A program made the position numbers and the translations under genes. A DNA stretch of 64,000 nucleotides, taken from NCBI RefSeq assembly GCF_051201665.1, contig NZ_CP179210.1, positions 3,472,001 to 3,536,000 of the forward strand, given 5' to 3'. This document shows, piece by piece, positions 1-9,577 of the stretch. The DNA comes from Psychrobium sp051201665 (GTDB lineage: Bacteria > Pseudomonadota > Gammaproteobacteria > Enterobacterales > Psychrobiaceae). The notes beneath the pieces are model-generated. The model was not told the origin of the DNA and did not search any database. It saw nothing but the letters and a program-made list of their open reading frames with translations. Within the stretch, counting starts at the first letter, position 1; the number at the start of each line of letters is the position of its first letter.

Positions 1-774
1 AACACACAAGAAGGTAAAGCATTAAGTTATGCGATGTGGTCAATTTTAGCTGGTGTCTTGCTATTAATCGCTACGGCGCTTCCTGAGTCATCTCCATGGC
101 GCGCCGATGGCGGTTCATTAAACGCAATCGGAGCCCCTTTAATGAAGTCTATTGTGCCATTAATTTTTCTATTTTTTTTATTACCGGGATTAGTTTACGG
201 TATTACAATTGGCAAAATTAATAGTTCTAAAAGCTTTGTTGAAGGCATGTCGGTAGCGATGTCAGGTATGGGCTACTATTTGGTAATTATGTTTTTTATT
301 GCCCAATTTATTTACTCATTTGGTCAATCAAACCTCGGTATTTTACTGGCTGTAAATGGTGCACAATTTTTAAAAGCACTAGATTTACCTGGTTCTGTTA
401 CTATCGTCGGTATTATCGTACTAACTGGTTTCATTAACCTATTTGTTGGCTCAGCGTCAGCTAAATGGGCACTGCTAGCACCTATATTCTTACCGATGTT
501 AATGCAATTAGGTATCTCACCTGATTTGGCACAAGCGGCCTATCGTATTGGTGATTCAAGTACCAATATTATTACACCACTAATGCCGTACTTTCCATTG
601 GTAGTCGTATTTTGTCAGCGTTATGTAACAACGACGGGAATAGGTACTTTGACTGCAATGATGTTGCCCTTCTCACTTATTTTTATGGTGTGCTGGACAA
701 TATTCTTGCTCATCTATTGGTCGTTTGGCATCCCGCTGGGGATACAAGCGAGTTATGATTATATTGCTGGTTAA
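1..774 (+). CDS. AbgT-family transporter, 3' part only
   Basis: The reading frame is open from base 1, so the 5' end lies outside the window. The visible 257 residues are strongly hydrophobic with several membrane segments. They carry the conserved C-terminal AbgT signature: SASAKWALLAPIFLPM, then AAYRIGDSSTNIITPLMPYF. AbgT proteins are inner-membrane transporters first known for p-aminobenzoyl-glutamate uptake; some export sulfonamides or other p-aminobenzoate-related compounds. The family is clear, but the substrate cannot be read from this fragment. A strong intrinsic terminator follows about 40 bases after the stop. Confidence 0.9.
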   Translation, partial: NTQEGKALSYAMWSILAGVLLLIATALPESSPWRADGGSLNAIGAPLMKSIVPLIFLFFLLPGLVYGITIGKINSSKSFVEGMSVAMSGMGYYLVIMFFIAQFIYSFGQSNLGILLAVNGAQFLKALDLPGSVTIVGIIVLTGFINLFVGSASAKWALLAPIFLPMLMQLGISPDLAQAAYRIGDSSTNIITPLMPYFPLVVVFCQRYVTTTGIGTLTAMMLPFSLIFMVCWTIFLLIYWSFGIPLGIQASYDYIAG

Positions 775-815
775 CCTACTCATTCAATATGCTATTAGAT
801 CCTAATATCAATATA

Positions 816-852
816 AAAAGACCCTCATTGGATAAGCCAATGAGGGTCTTTT
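816..852 (+). terminator. Rho-independent terminator of the AbgT gene
   Basis: A perfect 12-bp stem (GACCCTCATTGG with CCAATGAGGGTC) with a 5-base loop, flanked by an A-run before and TTTT after. It is placed just after the transporter stop. The symmetric A/T flanks mean it could act on both strands. Confidence 0.85.
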
Positions 853-859
853 ACATTAC

Positions 860-1059
860 TAGGGTCTGTAGAACTTTTGAGTTCATTTTTGCAGCTATTT
901 GTTTATGGTTTATACAAGGCACAGCCGGTGTGGTGTAGCTGGCTCGAAATTAGCTCCTGCATTGTTCTAGTGAGCTACATCCATGTAGCAATGCACGAAC
1001 AGGCAATAGCGCCGTAAATATAATAAACAAATGCTGTCCATAGGGTTCAATAGACCCTA
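860..1059. repeat. MITE-like element, TA-flanked family, copy 1
   Basis: A 200-bp non-coding segment that starts TAGGGTCTGTAGA and ends TCAATAGACCCTA, giving inverted ends next to a TA dinucleotide on each side. Its body matches the reverse complement of the element at 11151-11417. Shared blocks include TTTTGAGTTCATTTTTGCAG, TGTGTAGCTGGCT-like sequence and AACAAATGCTGTCC. It lacks roughly 80 bases of one arm present in the other copy. No ORF is inside. The TA duplication and short inverted ends are typical of Tc1/mariner/IS630-type MITEs; that mechanism is inference. Confidence 0.75.
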
Positions 1060-1078
1060 ATTTATGTTAGCGATTCGA

Positions 1079-3937
1079 TTAAAATTTCATCGTTGCTTTC
1101 ACATACATATAACGGCCAGTAACATCGTAACTTGAAACATCTGTATTAGCACCAAACGCCGAATAGACAAACGGCGGATCTTGGTCCAATAAGTTGTTTA
1201 TTCCAAGGGTTAGTTTCGTACTATAATCTTCTAGATGATAAGACGTTTGCAAGTCAACGGTTGTATTCGCCTCAACGTCACGGTCAAAGGGATCAGTCCA
1301 CCAACCTTTTTCTTCTTCGATTACACTGCTAATGTAACGAACACTCAAGTTAGTATCAAAGTCGCCATATTTCCAGTCAATTGAAAAGTTGTGCTTCCAC
1401 TCTGCGAAGTTCCCATCGTGATCGACATTAAAACGACCTGCATGGGAAATAACTTCCCCTAATGCGATTTCTTTGTCGTAGTCTATAAGATAGGTAGACG
1501 TTAAGTTTGCCACAAACTCACCAACATCGGTTTCAAATGCATAACGAACATTAGTATCAACCCCAGAAGTGTCAACCCCACCAACATTTACAGTGAAGTC
1601 TTCAACAAGGATAATACTGCCTTCTGCGCCAGAACCGGCACCAAACCGAGAAATCGAATCACAATATAAACCACTGTTATAACATGCATTCAATCGTGAC
1701 TGTGTTCCAATAGTACTAATAGCATTATCTAATTCGATGGCCCAGTAATCGACTGTCAGTGACAATCCCTCAACAGATTCCGGGCTGTAAACAACACCTA
1801 TGGTAAGGATGTCTGCTTCTTCAGGTTCTAAATCGAAAGAGGTTCCACCAAAGAAATTGGCATTACCGCCCTCCTTAGTTGGGATCTGCTCTACGCCATC
1901 ATCATTAAATCCAGCGGGAACACCAGTCGAAACGCAATTACTCCATTTAGGGCCACTTGTTTCAGGGCTATTTTGAATAGAACAAGGGTCTGTTGCTTCT
2001 GGAAAACCAGTTGCAGCGCCCCCAAATAATTCACTCGTACTTGGTGCTCTAAAAGCGGTCGATGTCGTTGCGCGCAACATTAGCTCGTCAGTTGGACGCC
2101 AACGCAAACCAACTTTACCCGAAGTATTTTTACCAAACGTATCATAATCAGAAAAACGTATAGCAGCGTCCGCTTCTAACGTATCAGTGAGTGGAATAGC
2201 GAACTCTACAAAGGCTTCTGTGGCGGTATAAAAGCCCGACGTAGCGACCGCATCACCTGCTGTAGTAATGCCATTAGTTAATAGCGCATCTGGCGTATAA
2301 GTACCTACTTCCTTACGATACTCTAAACCAGCAGCGAATCCGATAATACCCGCATCAGTTTCAAATAAATCACCACTTAAGATTGCCTGCCATGTGTATT
2401 GTTTATTGCCACCCTCTTCAAACGTATTGTAATTTCCAGAAATATATTGAAGCATCTCTGGTGTGATTTCCGTATCAGTGCCTGGTTCTCCAAATATATT
2501 TAGCGGCACACACCCATCGATGGCGTCATCTGCTGTTGCGCCACATTGTACGTTGCCATCAGAATCCATATGCGTAGGACCAACGGCTTCTGCTACTCGG
2601 TCTAAATGGTAATAACCTGTTGCATAGTTGTTGAAAAAATTCTCACCATAGTTATACGATATTTCCCATTGATACTCGTCACCAATAGTTCCTTTTAAAC
2701 CAGCGACTAAACGCACGGTACGAGATTGACGATTATCAGTACGACCACCACTTTCCAACATGCGACGGCGCCAATCATGGATCTCATAGGAATTTCCATC
2801 TTTATCCTTTGGCCCATACATCATGTTGTAATAGTTATCGGCAGAATAAGGAGCTGGTGAACCAAAAAAAACAAGCGGTGCAAGAGGCTCTGGTGCAATA
2901 AGCCGTTGACTATCGACTTTTACATACGACGCTTCGGCAAACGCGGTCACATTGTCGTTGATAAAATAGTCACCAAATGCGCTCAAATAAAACTTCTTAC
3001 TTGGTGTTTGCAGGTAATTTACCGGATTATAGTTGTATGAATCGGTCGAGCCATCGCGTTTACGCCAATCGCCGTATTCAGGACCACGAGTTACATTAAA
3101 GTCAGCAGTGGGTTTACTGTCTGGATCAGTAGGATCGTAAGCAGAACCCGGATAACCATCTACATTGCTCCACGGCGGAGCAGAACTACCACCTTCTTCT
3201 GTATGGCCATCTGGATACGCGCGTAACTCAAACTCTGAAAACCCGCGGTCGCCCATAAAGACATCTTCTTGATCATTGGCTCCAATAGCTAACACAACGT
3301 TGCCTTTGTCGCTTCGGGTTCCCATAGTGATATCAAAACCCTTTTGCGCACCATCTCCCTCAGAATGTTGTCCTGCAGTAAGCTGCACTTCAAAGCCTTC
3401 AAAATCATTGCGCGTAATAATATTTACTACGCCGGCAATAGCATCAGAGCCATAAATCGATGAGGCCCCATCTTTTAGTACTTCGACCCGTTTTATTATA
3501 CTCACGGGAATGTTGTTTAGATCAACCGCAGAGTTTGCTCCACTTCCCCCCGCGACAATTCGTCTTCCGTTTAAGAGAACTAACGTACGATTGTCTCCCA
3601 TACCACGTAACGAAAACCTTATTGCACCACTATTCTCACTGCCATTATTCACCTGCGTGTTAGCAGCTGCACCAGCAGAGGACGTTAGATTCTGCAATAA
3701 ATCACCTACATTAGTTACGCCTATTTTATCAATTGCTGCACGATCTATTACCGTGACAGGATTGGCTCCTTCAATGTCCGCTCGTTTAATACGAGAGCCT
3801 GTTACTTCGATTCTTTCAACCGCTTTTTTTTCTTCTTCAGCGGCAATTGCAGCGCTTGGAACAACGAAAAAACTTGACGAAATACTAGCTAACAGCGCAA
3901 GTCTTATAGACTTAGTTATTTTATTTGTTTTAAGCAT
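1079..3937 (-). CDS. TonB-dependent outer-membrane receptor
   Basis: About 952 residues. It has a signal peptide (residues 1 to about 33, ending AAIAA), a TonB-box-like stretch ERIEVTGSRI, and a plug domain at about 45-180 with NPVTVID and YGSDAIAGVVNIITR. A long beta-barrel follows and ends in a C-terminal phenylalanine (KATMKF), as outer-membrane barrels do. I chose the ATG at 3937 because GGAG lies about 9 bases upstream; a TTG five codons earlier is possible. Proteins of this size class in Alteromonadales import oligosaccharides, peptides or siderophores through TonB energy. The substrate is not evident: the downstream neighbour is a MITE and the upstream neighbour is divergent. Confidence 0.9.
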   Translation of the reverse strand: MLKTNKITKSIRLALLASISSSFFVVPSAAIAAEEEKKAVERIEVTGSRIKRADIEGANPVTVIDRAAIDKIGVTNVGDLLQNLTSSAGAAANTQVNNGSENSGAIRFSLRGMGDNRTLVLLNGRRIVAGGSGANSAVDLNNIPVSIIKRVEVLKDGASSIYGSDAIAGVVNIITRNDFEGFEVQLTAGQHSEGDGAQKGFDITMGTRSDKGNVVLAIGANDQEDVFMGDRGFSEFELRAYPDGHTEEGGSSAPPWSNVDGYPGSAYDPTDPDSKPTADFNVTRGPEYGDWRKRDGSTDSYNYNPVNYLQTPSKKFYLSAFGDYFINDNVTAFAEASYVKVDSQRLIAPEPLAPLVFFGSPAPYSADNYYNMMYGPKDKDGNSYEIHDWRRRMLESGGRTDNRQSRTVRLVAGLKGTIGDEYQWEISYNYGENFFNNYATGYYHLDRVAEAVGPTHMDSDGNVQCGATADDAIDGCVPLNIFGEPGTDTEITPEMLQYISGNYNTFEEGGNKQYTWQAILSGDLFETDAGIIGFAAGLEYRKEVGTYTPDALLTNGITTAGDAVATSGFYTATEAFVEFAIPLTDTLEADAAIRFSDYDTFGKNTSGKVGLRWRPTDELMLRATTSTAFRAPSTSELFGGAATGFPEATDPCSIQNSPETSGPKWSNCVSTGVPAGFNDDGVEQIPTKEGGNANFFGGTSFDLEPEEADILTIGVVYSPESVEGLSLTVDYWAIELDNAISTIGTQSRLNACYNSGLYCDSISRFGAGSGAEGSIILVEDFTVNVGGVDTSGVDTNVRYAFETDVGEFVANLTSTYLIDYDKEIALGEVISHAGRFNVDHDGNFAEWKHNFSIDWKYGDFDTNLSVRYISSVIEEEKGWWTDPFDRDVEANTTVDLQTSYHLEDYSTKLTLGINNLLDQDPPFVYSAFGANTDVSSYDVTGRYMYVKATMKF

Positions 3938-4230
3938 CGATTCAATCTCCAATGATTACCTTAAATCTCTATTAACAGCGTCCAGCCTTTTATGTGCAAT
4001 TCCATAGCACATAAAACATAGTTGATATTTAAAAAATCTGTTAAATATGTGTCGAAATATTATTTTAAGAATCATAAAATTAAGCAACTATGAGTAAGTA
4101 ATCACATTTATTAGCACTTAATGACTAGTTAATTAGTAAGCCTTATGGATGGAAACACCATTAAAATCATTGGATTTTAAATTTAAAACAGTTGTATGAT
4201 TGATTTTTAAATGGAAATAAGGGAAGTTTC

Positions 4231-4992
4231 ATGCAGGATAAAGTAATTAGTTTAACTGTTAGTGATTGTATAGGCCGAATTACTATACATCGCTATTCGC
4301 ATAAAAATGCGCTAACTAGCGAAATGTATCTTGAGCTTGCTAGTTTATTAAATGAGTGTGATTCAAATAGTGAACTTAAGGCCGTTTTAATACTAGGGAA
4401 TGAAGAAACATTTTGTGCCGGTAATGATTTAAACGATTTTCTTTCAACTCCACTTAACAATATTCAGGCGCCTCCATTTGTCTTTTTATTAGCACTTAAT
4501 AACTTTTCTAAACCACTTATTGCAGCAACGGCTGGTCCAGCTATTGGGATAGGTACAACTATGCTACTACATTGCGATCATGTAATTAGTGCAGATAATA
4601 CGTTGTTTAAGATGCCATTCGTTCAGTTAGGGCTTACACCTGAAGGCGCATCAAGTTTGTTACTTCCCCAACTTGTCGGTCAACGTAAAGCCAGTGAATT
4701 GCTGATGCTAGGTGAGTCTTTTGATGCGTATCAAGCTCTATCTTTTGGGTTAGTTAACGAAATATGCGAGCCAAGTAATTTAGTCGAAAACGCGCTAACC
4801 ATTTGTCATCGTTATGCTGCGCAAGCACCAGAAGCAGTGCAAGCGGCTAAAAACTTAATGAAAGCGCCACTTAAACAACAAATTGAAGACGTTATTCTTA
4901 AAGAAGGGGAAGTTTTCATAGAGCGGTTACAAAGTGGCGAAGCCAAAGAAGCGCTTAATGCATTTTTAGAAAAACGTGCGCCTCAGTTCTAA
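4231..4992 (+). CDS. Enoyl-CoA hydratase/isomerase (crotonase) family protein
   Basis: 253 residues with the crotonase fold. The oxyanion-hole segment is ETFCAGNDLNDF, and the second conserved region is AATAGPAIGIGTTMLLHCD followed by FVQLGLTPEGASS. The acidic residue in TPEG matches the position used by delta3,delta2-enoyl-CoA isomerases and PaaG-like enzymes rather than the two-glutamate hydratase arrangement, so isomerase activity on unsaturated acyl-CoA is more likely than hydration. AAGGGAAG sits about 5 bases before the ATG. It is a single gene, divergent from the TonB receptor and convergent with bolA, so the context does not fix the pathway. Confidence 0.85.
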   Translation: MQDKVISLTVSDCIGRITIHRYSHKNALTSEMYLELASLLNECDSNSELKAVLILGNEETFCAGNDLNDFLSTPLNNIQAPPFVFLLALNNFSKPLIAATAGPAIGIGTTMLLHCDHVISADNTLFKMPFVQLGLTPEGASSLLLPQLVGQRKASELLMLGESFDAYQALSFGLVNEICEPSNLVENALTICHRYAAQAPEAVQAAKNLMKAPLKQQIEDVILKEGEVFIERLQSGEAKEALNAFLEKRAPQF

Positions 4993-4994
4993 AA

Positions 4995-5018
4995 AGTGCC
5001 AATCAAACAATTGGCGCT
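4995..5018. terminator. Hairpin between the convergent crotonase and bolA genes
   Basis: AGTGCCAAT and ATTGGCGCT form a 9-bp stem with one mismatch around CAAACA. It sits in the 33-base gap between two convergent genes, with AAAAA on one side and only a weak T-rich run on the other. A bidirectional terminator is the likely role. Confidence 0.45.
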
Positions 5019-5025
5019 GCTAGCT

Positions 5026-5352
5026 TTATTTATCGAACTTACTGCCACCTAAACAATTCGGTGAATCTGGCACATTCGCACTTTGCCACTGAGCATTATC
5101 AAAGGTGTGTAAAGCCAGTGCGTGAATTGGACCCGCTAACTCTTCACTTAACACTTTGTAAATCAGTTGGTGGCGTTTCACTTGACGAATACCATCAAAA
5201 GCATCACATACCAACGTCACTTTGAAATGTGTTTCAGAATTTGGCGGCACACTGTGCATGTGCGATTCATTGAGGATCTCTAGATGAGTTGGTGAAAACT
5301 CATCCTTTAACTTTTGCTCAACGGCGCGCTGTACTTTGGTAAAATCACTCAT
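5026..5352 (-). CDS. bolA: BolA family protein
   Basis: 108 residues. Conserved BolA features are visible: LEILNESHMHSVPPNSETHFKV-type sequence in the middle (about residues 23-45), RHQLIY, and ELAGPIHALALHTFD near residues 70-85. The invariant histidine in HALALHT is the residue that co-ligates Fe-S clusters with monothiol glutaredoxins. BolA proteins act in the cytoplasm in iron-sulfur handling and stress or morphology responses. It lies 8 bases downstream of gshB on the same strand, so the two are probably co-transcribed; glutathione and BolA-Grx chemistry fit together. Confidence 0.88.
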   Translation of the reverse strand: MSDFTKVQRAVEQKLKDEFSPTHLEILNESHMHSVPPNSETHFKVTLVCDAFDGIRQVKRHQLIYKVLSEELAGPIHALALHTFDNAQWQSANVPDSPNCLGGSKFDK

Positions 5353-5360
5353 GATGGTTC

Positions 5361-6317
5361 CTATTTATTGGCCGCAAGGCGTGTTTCAATCGCATTCATT
5401 AACGCGCCAGTAATATCAACCTCAAAAGCAGCTTCAATTTCTTTAATACAAGTTGGGCTGGTTACGTTAATTTCTGTCACTTTGTCACCAATCACATCAA
5501 GCCCAACAAAAATGAGTCCTTTTTCTTTTAATGTCGGGCCGATACGACGGGCAATTTCCCAATCAGTATCTGACAGCGGACGAGCTTCACCACGGCCACC
5601 AGCCGCTAAATTACCACGGGTTTCACCTTCTGCTGGGATACGCGCAAGGCAATATGGCATCGGCTCACCATCAACAATTAAGATACGCTTGTCACCATTA
5701 CTAATATCAGGAACAAACGCCTGCGCCATGGCATAAACCGTATTAAGCTGCGTTAACGTTTCGATGATAACGCCAACGTTAGCATCGCCCTCTTTTACAC
5801 GGAAAATCGATGAACCGCCCATCCCATCAAGTGGCTTGAGGATCATATCTTTGTGAGTGGCATAAAACTCACGGATTTTATCTTCACGACGCGTCACTAA
5901 TGTCGGCGGGGTTAGATCAGCAAACCAAGCAGTGTAAAGTTTTTCATTACAATCGCGTAGACTTTGTGGCTTGTTAACGACTAACAACCCTTCATCTTCG
6001 GCGCGCTCTAATAAGTAAGTCGCATACACAAATTCAGTATCAAACGGCGGATCTTTACGCATTAATAACACGTCTAAATCACTAAGACGGATCTCTTGAG
6101 GCTCACCTAGTTGGTAATAATCATTTGGATCATCTTTCACCGTGACAGACATGACGCGTGCATAACTATGACCATGTTCTAAATAGAGATCGTTCATTTC
6201 TAAATAATACATTTCATAGCCACGGCTTTGTGCTTCCATCAACATGGCAAAGCTGCTGTCTTTTTTGATATTAATATCCGCAATAGGATCCATCAAAATA
6301 CCTAGTTTTATGGTCAT
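5361..6317 (-). CDS. gshB: Glutathione synthetase
   Basis: 318 residues (E. coli GshB has 316). ATP-grasp enzyme that ligates glycine to gamma-glutamylcysteine, the second step of glutathione synthesis. The N-terminus reads TIKLGILMDPIADINIKKD; the ATP-grasp core includes LKPLDGMGGSSIF and the C-terminal INVTSPTCIKEIE. I placed the start at the second ATG because AGAGGA lies about 7 bases upstream of it but directly abuts the first ATG at 6323. The gene sits between rsmE and bolA in a leftward run, an arrangement common in gammaproteobacteria. Confidence 0.95.
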   Translation of the reverse strand: MTIKLGILMDPIADINIKKDSSFAMLMEAQSRGYEMYYLEMNDLYLEHGHSYARVMSVTVKDDPNDYYQLGEPQEIRLSDLDVLLMRKDPPFDTEFVYATYLLERAEDEGLLVVNKPQSLRDCNEKLYTAWFADLTPPTLVTRREDKIREFYATHKDMILKPLDGMGGSSIFRVKEGDANVGVIIETLTQLNTVYAMAQAFVPDISNGDKRILIVDGEPMPYCLARIPAEGETRGNLAAGGRGEARPLSDTDWEIARRIGPTLKEKGLIFVGLDVIGDKVTEINVTSPTCIKEIEAAFEVDITGALMNAIETRLAANK

Positions 6318-6360
6318 GCTCATTCCTCTGATCTGTTAATTTACTGATTAGTTTTACGTA

Positions 6361-7092
6361 CTAACCTAAGTCGCCAAAGCGCGTTTGCAATGCACTAATG
6401 ACCGTTAAACCGGCTGTTTCTGTTCGCAATACGCGTGGCCCAATCAAAATTTCTTCAAAGCCTTGGTCACTGGCAAACTCAATTTCATTGTCTGACAAGC
6501 CACCTTCAGGCCCAATCACCAAGCGCACGCCATGAGTTGGCTCTGTTAGTCCATTAATACCGTGAGCTGCGCGCGGATGAAGGTTGAGCTTTAATTCATC
6601 CGTTGATTCACTAGCCCATTGCTCAAGTGATTTAGGCGTATGGATAATTGGCAACGTGTTACGAGCACATTGTTCACATGCACTGATCACTATTTTTCGC
6701 CATTGGCTCATTTTCTTTTCTAAACGCTCGCCATTTAATTTAACACCACAACGTTCAGTAAATAACGGAGTAATCTCAGTCACACCTAACTCAACTGCCT
6801 TTTGAATGGTAAGTTCCATTTTATCGCCACGAGAAATACCCTGCCCTAAATGAATCGTTAATGGGGATTCAATGCATTTGTCATTAAACTCTCCGATTAA
6901 GGCGGTGACTTTTTTCTTACCAGACTCGATTAAAACTGCTGAGTATTCGCCACCCTGCCCATTGAATAAAATAATCGGCGCATCGACACTTAAGCGCAAC
7001 ACGCGACCAACGTGATTAGCAGCATCAGCTTCGAGCTCTATTGTGTCGTCGGTATTTAAAGTATCAGGGTGATATATGCGTGGGATTCTCAT
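6361..7092 (-). CDS. rsmE: 16S rRNA (uracil-1498-N3)-methyltransferase
   Basis: 243 residues. RsmE methylates U1498 in the decoding region of 16S rRNA with S-adenosylmethionine and belongs to the SPOUT knot family. It has the N-terminal PUA-like part (MRIPRIYHPD, then ANHVGRVLRL), the central SRGDKMELTIQKAVELGV, and the C-terminal SAM-binding knot with VIGPEGGLSDNEI and ILRTET-like VLRTETAGL. It is the first gene of the rsmE-gshB-bolA run and is divergent from the S9 peptidase gene. Confidence 0.94.
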   Translation of the reverse strand: MRIPRIYHPDTLNTDDTIELEADAANHVGRVLRLSVDAPIILFNGQGGEYSAVLIESGKKKVTALIGEFNDKCIESPLTIHLGQGISRGDKMELTIQKAVELGVTEITPLFTERCGVKLNGERLEKKMSQWRKIVISACEQCARNTLPIIHTPKSLEQWASESTDELKLNLHPRAAHGINGLTEPTHGVRLVIGPEGGLSDNEIEFASDQGFEEILIGPRVLRTETAGLTVISALQTRFGDLG

Positions 7093-7190
7093 CAGTCAAA
7101 CCAAGTAATATTTAAGACAGTTAGTATAAAGATAAATTGACCCGAGATGGTTGTTTTTCAAGGCTTGTTACAAAATAAAAGTGGAAAATC

Positions 7191-7218
7191 TTCATAACTT
7201 CTATACGGTGTATACAAT
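7191..7218 (+). promoter_or_regulatory. Possible sigma-70 promoter for the S9 peptidase gene
   Basis: TTCATA at 7191-7196 and TACAAT at 7213-7218 are separated by 16 bases. The -10 box lies 33 bases before the ATG at 7252. The match is moderate, and the neighbouring sequence CTATACGGTGTATAC is itself partly palindromic. Confidence 0.35.
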
Positions 7219-7251
7219 TTTTATTACCCCGCCCTAACTATAGGATTTAAA

Positions 7252-9552
7252 ATGAACTCAAACCGATTGTTTAAACGCCTCGCGTTAACACTAGGATTGG
7301 GTGTTGCGCTCAGTGGTTGTCAAGCCACCAGCGACACCGTTGCTAGTCAAGAAACTACCGCAAAACCACTAACTCTGGAACAAATCTACAAAGACGGCGA
7401 ATTCCGCTCAGAGTGGATTGGCCGTATCCGCTGGTTAAGTGATGGTAGTGGTTACACCGCTGTTGAAAAATCTAGCTATAAAATGAAAAACGATAAAGGC
7501 GAGATGAAAAGCGCGGGCCGTGACATTGTTGAATACGATCCAAAAACCAACAAACGCACAGTACTTATTTCTGCAGAGCAATTGATTCCAGAAGGCAGTG
7601 ATAAGCCGCTTTCTATTCACAACTACAGTTGGTCAAAAGATCGCAGCCAAGCACTGATTTACACAAACTCTAAAAAAGTATGGCGCTCGAATTCTCGCGG
7701 TGATTACTACATTTTGAACCTTAAAAATTCAACGTTAACGAAAGTTGGTGGCAGCGACTATCAAGATAGCCGTGTAATGTTCGCAAAATTTTCACCAGAT
7801 GCCAGCAAAGTTGCCTATGTGTATTTAGATAATATCTATGTACAAGATCTTAGCTCAATGAAAATTAAGCAGCTGACCTTTGACGCATCTAAATCAACGA
7901 TTAATGGTTTATTCGATTGGGTTTATGAAGAAGAATTTAGTATTCGCGATGGCTTCCGTTGGAGCCCTGATGGTAGCAAAATTGCCTACTGGCAGTTAGA
8001 TACCAGTGGATCTCGTGATTTCCACATGATTAACAATACTGACACTTTATACCCAACTTTAACGACTTTCCCTTATCCAAAAGTTGGCGAGAAAAACGCC
8101 GCAGCTAAGATTGGTGTTGTTGCGTTAAATACACAAAAAACAGTATGGGCGAAGTTTAAAGGCGACGCGCATAACATGTATATTCCGCGTATGAGCTGGG
8201 CTGACAATAGCGATGAAGTTATCATTCAGCGCATGAACCGCAAGCAAGATACCAATAAGGTCTACTTAGTATCAGCTAAGACAGGCGCACTGAATCATAT
8301 CTACACTGAAAAAGAAGAAACCTTTATCGAGTGGGTTTATGACGTTACTTGGATTGACGATGGTAAGTCATTCTTATGGATCAGCGAACAAGATGACTGG
8401 CGCCACATTTACAAGATTTCTCGCGACGGTAAATCGGTTGTTGATTTAACGCCTGGTGCATTTGATATCACCTCAATTAAATCTATCGACGAAAAAGCTG
8501 GCTGGGTTTACTTCATTGCTTCTCCAGATGATGTAGCACAACGTTACTTATTCCGCGCGCCATTAGATGGTAGCGGTAAAAAAGAGCGAGTAACGCCAGC
8601 ACAATTTGCAGGAACAAATAGCTATTACATGGATGCAGCAGGCCAATGGGCTATTCATACTCATTCAAGCTTTGATGTCCCTTCAACAAAACGTCTAGTG
8701 TCACTTAAAGATCATAAAATTGAGCGTGTATTAACTGAAAACAAAGCACTAAAAGCCAAGCTTGCTAAACTTGACTTAGGTGACACTGAGTTTTTCCAAG
8801 TTAAAGCACACGACGGCGTAATGCTTGATGGTTACATCACCACACCTGCTGATTTTGATCCAAACAAAAAATACCCAATCATCTTTTATGTTTATGGCGA
8901 GCCCGCTGGTCAAACGGTAAAAGATAGCTGGCGCGGAGGTTCATACCTTTGGGATCAACTACTAACGCAAAAAGGCTTTATTGTTGCGTCAATTGATAAC
9001 CGTGGTACTAAAGCGCCTAAAGGTCGTGCGTGGAGAAAATCTATCTACGCTAAAGCAGGTGTAGTACCGTCACGCGATCAATCGGATGCCGTAAAAGAAA
9101 TGGTGAAGAAATTCCCATTCATTGACGAGTCTCGCGTTGGTATTTGGGGACATTCTGGTGGCGGTACATCAACGCTTAACGCCTTATTCCGTTACCCTGA
9201 ACAGTACAAAGTGGGTATCGCTAATGCGCCGGTTCCTGACTTACGTTTATACGATACAATTTACCAAGAACGTTATTCTGGTTTACTAGAAGATAACAAA
9301 GAAGCCTATGAGCAAAGTGTTGCTATTAACTTCGCTAAAAATCTACAAGGTAAATTGTTATTAGTACACGGTACAGGTGATGACAATGTTCATTATCAAG
9401 GCAGTGAGCGTTTAATTAACGAGTTAATTAAACATAACAAACAGTTTGATTTCATGTCTTATCCAAACCGTAGCCACGGTTTATGGGAAGGTGAAGGAAC
9501 AACACTGCATCTAAAAACAATGATGACTGAATATTTCTTAGATAACTTATAA
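7252..9552 (+). CDS. S9 family peptidase, DPP IV-like lipoprotein
   Basis: 766 residues. The N-terminus carries a lipoprotein signal peptide with lipobox LSGC (Cys about residue 23), so it is likely anchored in an envelope membrane. A DPP IV N-terminal beta-propeller follows, containing the double-glutamate motif YEEEF (E226-E228) that binds the substrate N-terminus. The C-terminal alpha/beta-hydrolase domain has nucleophile Ser635 in GHSGGG, Asp710/711 in HGTGDDNVHY and His742 in NRSHG. Human-type DPP IV has GWSYGG, so the nucleophile elbow differs (GHSGGG). The role is release of Xaa-Pro dipeptides or related N-terminal cleavage outside the cytoplasm. Monocistronic, with its own terminator. 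Confidence 0.92.
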   Translation: MNSNRLFKRLALTLGLGVALSGCQATSDTVASQETTAKPLTLEQIYKDGEFRSEWIGRIRWLSDGSGYTAVEKSSYKMKNDKGEMKSAGRDIVEYDPKTNKRTVLISAEQLIPEGSDKPLSIHNYSWSKDRSQALIYTNSKKVWRSNSRGDYYILNLKNSTLTKVGGSDYQDSRVMFAKFSPDASKVAYVYLDNIYVQDLSSMKIKQLTFDASKSTINGLFDWVYEEEFSIRDGFRWSPDGSKIAYWQLDTSGSRDFHMINNTDTLYPTLTTFPYPKVGEKNAAAKIGVVALNTQKTVWAKFKGDAHNMYIPRMSWADNSDEVIIQRMNRKQDTNKVYLVSAKTGALNHIYTEKEETFIEWVYDVTWIDDGKSFLWISEQDDWRHIYKISRDGKSVVDLTPGAFDITSIKSIDEKAGWVYFIASPDDVAQRYLFRAPLDGSGKKERVTPAQFAGTNSYYMDAAGQWAIHTHSSFDVPSTKRLVSLKDHKIERVLTENKALKAKLAKLDLGDTEFFQVKAHDGVMLDGYITTPADFDPNKKYPIIFYVYGEPAGQTVKDSWRGGSYLWDQLLTQKGFIVASIDNRGTKAPKGRAWRKSIYAKAGVVPSRDQSDAVKEMVKKFPFIDESRVGIWGHSGGGTSTLNALFRYPEQYKVGIANAPVPDLRLYDTIYQERYSGLLEDNKEAYEQSVAINFAKNLQGKLLLVHGTGDDNVHYQGSERLINELIKHNKQFDFMSYPNRSHGLWEGEGTTLHLKTMMTEYFLDNL

Positions 9553-9577
9553 TTCTAGGTTCATTGAAAAATGAAAG

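Noticed and set aside
3510..4007. Rightward ORF of 165 codons antisense to the TonB receptor gene
   Set aside because: It mirrors the plug-domain coding strand, has no ribosome-binding site and no recognisable domain.
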